Source: Rhizobiales bacterium UBA697 (GTDB lineage Bacteria; Pseudomonadota; Alphaproteobacteria; Rhizobiales; Ancalomicrobiaceae). From it: DNA of 7,001 nucleotides. Location: the NCBI GenBank assembly GCA_002298965.1, contig DBMN01000092.1, forward strand, positions 1-7,001, given 5' to 3'. The first letter of the stretch is position 1; each line of letters begins with the position of its first letter. Positions 5,908-7,001 of this stretch are shown piece after piece. The notes under the pieces were generated by a model. It was given only the letters and a program-made list of their open reading frames with translations. It did not search any database and was not told the origin of the DNA. The position numbers and the translations under genes were made by a program.

Positions 5908-5918
5908 GGGGTGGCCTC
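5908..5918 (-). repeat. Shared leader copy 1, before the exonuclease start
   Basis: The coding strand reads GAGGCCACCCC directly before the ATG, then ATGAA, the same 16 bases as before the clamp gene 650 bases downstream. It contains the GAGG ribosome-binding site that decides the start at 5907. Confidence 0.7.
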
Positions 5919-5927
5919 GCTGTTCGG

Positions 5928-5962
5928 AAAAGCCCGCCCCGACCGACGGCCGGCCGGGGCGG
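5928..5962 (-). terminator. Intrinsic-terminator-like hairpin with T4 tail
   Basis: On the coding strand, CCGCCCCG G CCG (5962 to 5951) pairs with CGG T CGGGGCGG (5945 to 5934). This gives a 12-pair stem including one G-U pair, around a five-base loop, followed by GCTTTT ending at 5928. The T run is short for a strong terminator. It lies downstream of the GapR-block genes and only 20 bases before the exonuclease start, leaving no room for a separate promoter after it. It may therefore be an attenuator that needs read-through, or an mRNA stability or processing hairpin. Confidence 0.6.
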
Positions 5963-5969
5963 TCGAGTT

Positions 5970-5988
5970 GCGCTCGGGAGGCGAGCGC
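5970..5988 (-). other. Perfect 7-bp inverted repeat upstream of the terminator hairpin
   Basis: GCGCTCG and CGAGCGC flank a five-base loop (CCTCC on the transcript strand). It sits seven bases upstream of the terminator-like hairpin in the same 103-base gap. The CCTCC loop is complementary to a GGAGG ribosome-binding sequence, so it could pair with a nearby site, but this may be chance in GC-rich DNA. Confidence 0.4.
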
Positions 5989-6010
5989 CGGGGGTGCGTG
6001 TGGTGCCGGG

Positions 6011-6325
6011 TCAGGCGGCGTCGCGCGCCAGACGGCCGACGAAGTCGCCGCCGAGGGCGCGCTCGAGCAGGAACAGCGCCTCGGCGCGGTTGCCGCGGCA
6101 AAGCGTGGCGCGGGCTTCGTCGAGTGCCGCATAGTCGATGTCGACCATCGACAGATCGCGTTCGACGATGTCTTCGGCCTGCTCTTCCGTGATCAGTTTC
6201 CGGTCGATCAGCTCCTGAAGGAGTTGCCCGTTTCCGAAGTCTTCGAGGTCGACGGACATGAATTTGTCGTCGGCATCTTCGTCGATCTCGACCATCGTCG
6301 TCGTCGAACGGTTCTTCCAGGCCAT
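6011..6325 (-). CDS. Acidic helical phage protein, unknown function
   Basis: A 104-residue protein. After a short basic start (MAWKNRSTTT) comes a very acidic segment (VEIDEDADDKFMSVDLEDFG). Helices follow: LLQELIDRKLITEEQAEDIVER, a middle segment with IDYAALDEARATL, and a final AEALFLLERALGGDFVGRL. No catalytic or metal-binding pattern is seen. The ATG at 6325 is three bases beyond the GapR stop with GGAGGG upstream, so it is co-transcribed and probably coupled with GapR. It is the last gene before the hairpin-containing gap. Acidic composition could fit a DNA-mimic or protein-binding role, but that is speculation. Confidence 0.75.
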   Translation of the reverse strand: MAWKNRSTTTMVEIDEDADDKFMSVDLEDFGNGQLLQELIDRKLITEEQAEDIVERDLSMVDIDYAALDEARATLCRGNRAEALFLLERALGGDFVGRLARDAA

Positions 6326-6328
6326 GGC

Positions 6329-6592
6329 CTAGCCCTCCACCTTGCCGTAGCCCATGCCGAGGGCCTGCATGTAGAGTTCGAGGATCTCTTCCATCTCCTC
6401 GCGCTCCGCCTTGTCCTGGCGGCGGATGCGGATGACCTGGCGCAAGATCTTGACGTCGAAGCCGTTGCCCTTGGCCTCGGCGTAGACGTCCTTGATGTCG
6501 TCGGCGATGGTCTGCTTCTCCTCCTCGAGGCGCTCGATGCGCTCGACGAAGGCCTTCAGCTGGTCGGCGGCAACGCCGGCGGCGTCGGACAT
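6329..6592 (-). CDS. GapR-like DUF2312 DNA-binding protein
   Basis: An 87-residue protein, full length for the DUF2312/GapR family (about 90). It shows the family pattern: a long helix with QLKAFVERIERLEEEKQTIA, then DDIKDVYAEAKGNGFDVKIL, then RQVIRIRRQDKAEREEMEEI and a short C-terminal helix with LYMQALGM. In Caulobacter, GapR is a nucleoid-associated protein that clamps overtwisted or AT-rich DNA ahead of forks and supports topoisomerases. A phage copy beside replication genes may manage supercoiling of the replicating phage genome, or interfere with the host GapR through mixed oligomers; both are inference. Start: ATG at 6592, 12 bases after the upstream stop, with GAGGAG. Confidence 0.93.
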   Translation of the reverse strand: MSDAAGVAADQLKAFVERIERLEEEKQTIADDIKDVYAEAKGNGFDVKILRQVIRIRRQDKAEREEMEEILELYMQALGMGYGKVEG

Positions 6593-6604
6593 GGTGGTTT
6601 CTCC

Positions 6605-6889
6605 TCAGTCGTGGACGGGGAAGTCTTCCGGGTTGAGCTTCTCGCCGGGCAGCAGTGCCGCTTCGGCGGCGGTGCGGGTCAGGCGCCAGGTGTGCGGGGC
6701 GCCGGGCTCGGTCGAAAGCCGCACCGTCGCCAGACCGCGCTTCTCCATCGCCACCCAGTCGGGGTGCGAGAGGCTATTGAAATGGTTGCGATGCGACGTC
6801 TTGCGCCGGTTCGGCAGGCCGAGCGCCGAGCGCGCCACGGCGATCTCGTCGAGGCTCAGCAGGGGCGCGGGGGACGTGTCGATGGTCAC
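6605..6889 (-). CDS. Small phage protein, winged-helix-like, unknown function
   Basis: A 94-residue protein. From about residue 28 it has a basic segment (RRKTSHRNHFNSL), a helix with DWVAMEKRGLATVRL, a strand-like HTWRLTRTAAEAAL and an acidic tail. The order RNHF, then a helix ending in GL, then an FRLT-like strand and AL helix, matches small phage proteins I recall and resembles a minimal winged-helix layout, so DNA binding is possible. It starts at GTG (6889), supported by GAGAGGAG eight bases upstream; no better ATG is in place. It leads the GapR operon segment after a 54-base gap. Confidence 0.75.
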   Translation of the reverse strand: MTIDTSPAPLLSLDEIAVARSALGLPNRRKTSHRNHFNSLSHPDWVAMEKRGLATVRLSTEPGAPHTWRLTRTAAEAALLPGEKLNPEDFPVHD

Positions 6890-6936
6890 GGGCGATCTCC
6901 TCTCGATCGGTCTGCGATCTGTCTCGGGTGCGGCGT

Positions 6937-6956
6937 CGCCGCCTCACGCGGCGGCG
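6937..6956 (-). other. 7-bp inverted repeat spanning the stop of the partial gene
   Basis: CGCCGCC and GGCGGCG flank GCGTGA on the coding strand, placing the stop codon in the loop. No T run follows, so it is not a convincing intrinsic terminator; it could be an mRNA-end hairpin or chance. Confidence 0.3.
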
Positions 6957-7000
6957 CGAGCGCGGACGTCGCGGCGCGGCAGGACCGGCGCCACGCGCCA
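6944..7000 (-). CDS. C-terminal end of an upstream gene (partial)
   Basis: The last 18 codons before a TGA at 6944 read WRVAPVLPRRDVRARAAA. This is the only frame that reaches the window edge and then stops at a natural distance (54 bases) before the next start. It is too short to identify and could be an accidental frame. Confidence 0.35.
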   Translation of the reverse strand, partial: WRVAPVLPRRDVRARAAA

Positions 7001-7001
7001 G

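Noticed and set aside
5908..6132. 75-residue N-terminal extension of the exonuclease
   Set aside because: It would translate through the terminator-like hairpin and overlap the 104-residue gene; the DEDDh domain starts right at the 5907 ATG, which has its own ribosome-binding site.
4291..6192. Long plus-strand open frame of 633 codons opposite the clamp and exonuclease genes
   Set aside because: Arginine/aspartate/glycine-rich composition typical of the antisense shadow of GC-rich genes; it lies opposite two firmly identified proteins and the hairpin gap.
1..7001. Search for tRNA genes, CRISPR repeats, insertion-sequence ends, attachment sites, an origin and sigma-70 promoters
   Set aside because: No cloverleaf, regularly spaced repeats, terminal inverted repeats with a transposase, or convincing -35/-10 pairs were seen by eye; weak promoters cannot be excluded.

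Overview
The window is a GC-rich, tightly packed, single-direction gene block. All 15 supported genes (two of them cut by the window edges) lie on the minus strand and are read right to left. Most junctions are stop/start overlaps (ATGA or GTGA) or gaps of 1-12 bases. This layout, the many small unrecognised proteins and a private replication clamp point to a bacteriophage or prophage early/replication region. The host is probably an alphaproteobacterium, perhaps Rhizobiales-like: there is a GapR/DUF2312 protein, a family essentially confined to alphaproteobacteria and their phages, and the clamp resembles alphaproteobacterial DnaN. The sequence cannot say whether this is a free phage or an integrated prophage, because no integrase, repressor, structural gene or attachment site is visible.

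Right part (7001 to about 6011): the end of an unidentified gene, then a 94-residue protein with winged-helix-like features, a GapR homologue, and a 104-residue acidic/helical protein. A 103-base gap follows, holding two hairpins. The second looks like an intrinsic terminator and sits immediately upstream of the next gene.

Middle part (5907 to 4102): a DEDDh 3'-5' exonuclease of the Rv2179c/DexA-like type, then a complete DNA polymerase III beta sliding clamp. Both start codons lie in the same 16-base leader. These two are the DNA replication/processing core.

Left part (4099 to 1): a chain of small coupled genes. There are five unrecognised proteins, two of them cysteine-rich and probably zinc-binding, and one interrupted by a frameshift at a T6 run. 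Then come a J-domain (DnaJ-like) protein, a coiled-coil protein, a small phage-type protein, a protein whose C-terminal domain matches the type II (R67/DfrB) dihydrofolate reductase fold with all its active-site residues, and an exported micrococcal-nuclease-like protein cut by the left edge.

The most notable items are the DfrB-like domain with an intact VQIY active-site motif inside a larger phage protein (380-880), the frameshifted gene at 2418-2641, and the terminator-like hairpin between the GapR block and the exonuclease-clamp block. There is no stretch of more than 300 bases without a gene, and I see no tRNA, rRNA, CRISPR array or insertion sequence.
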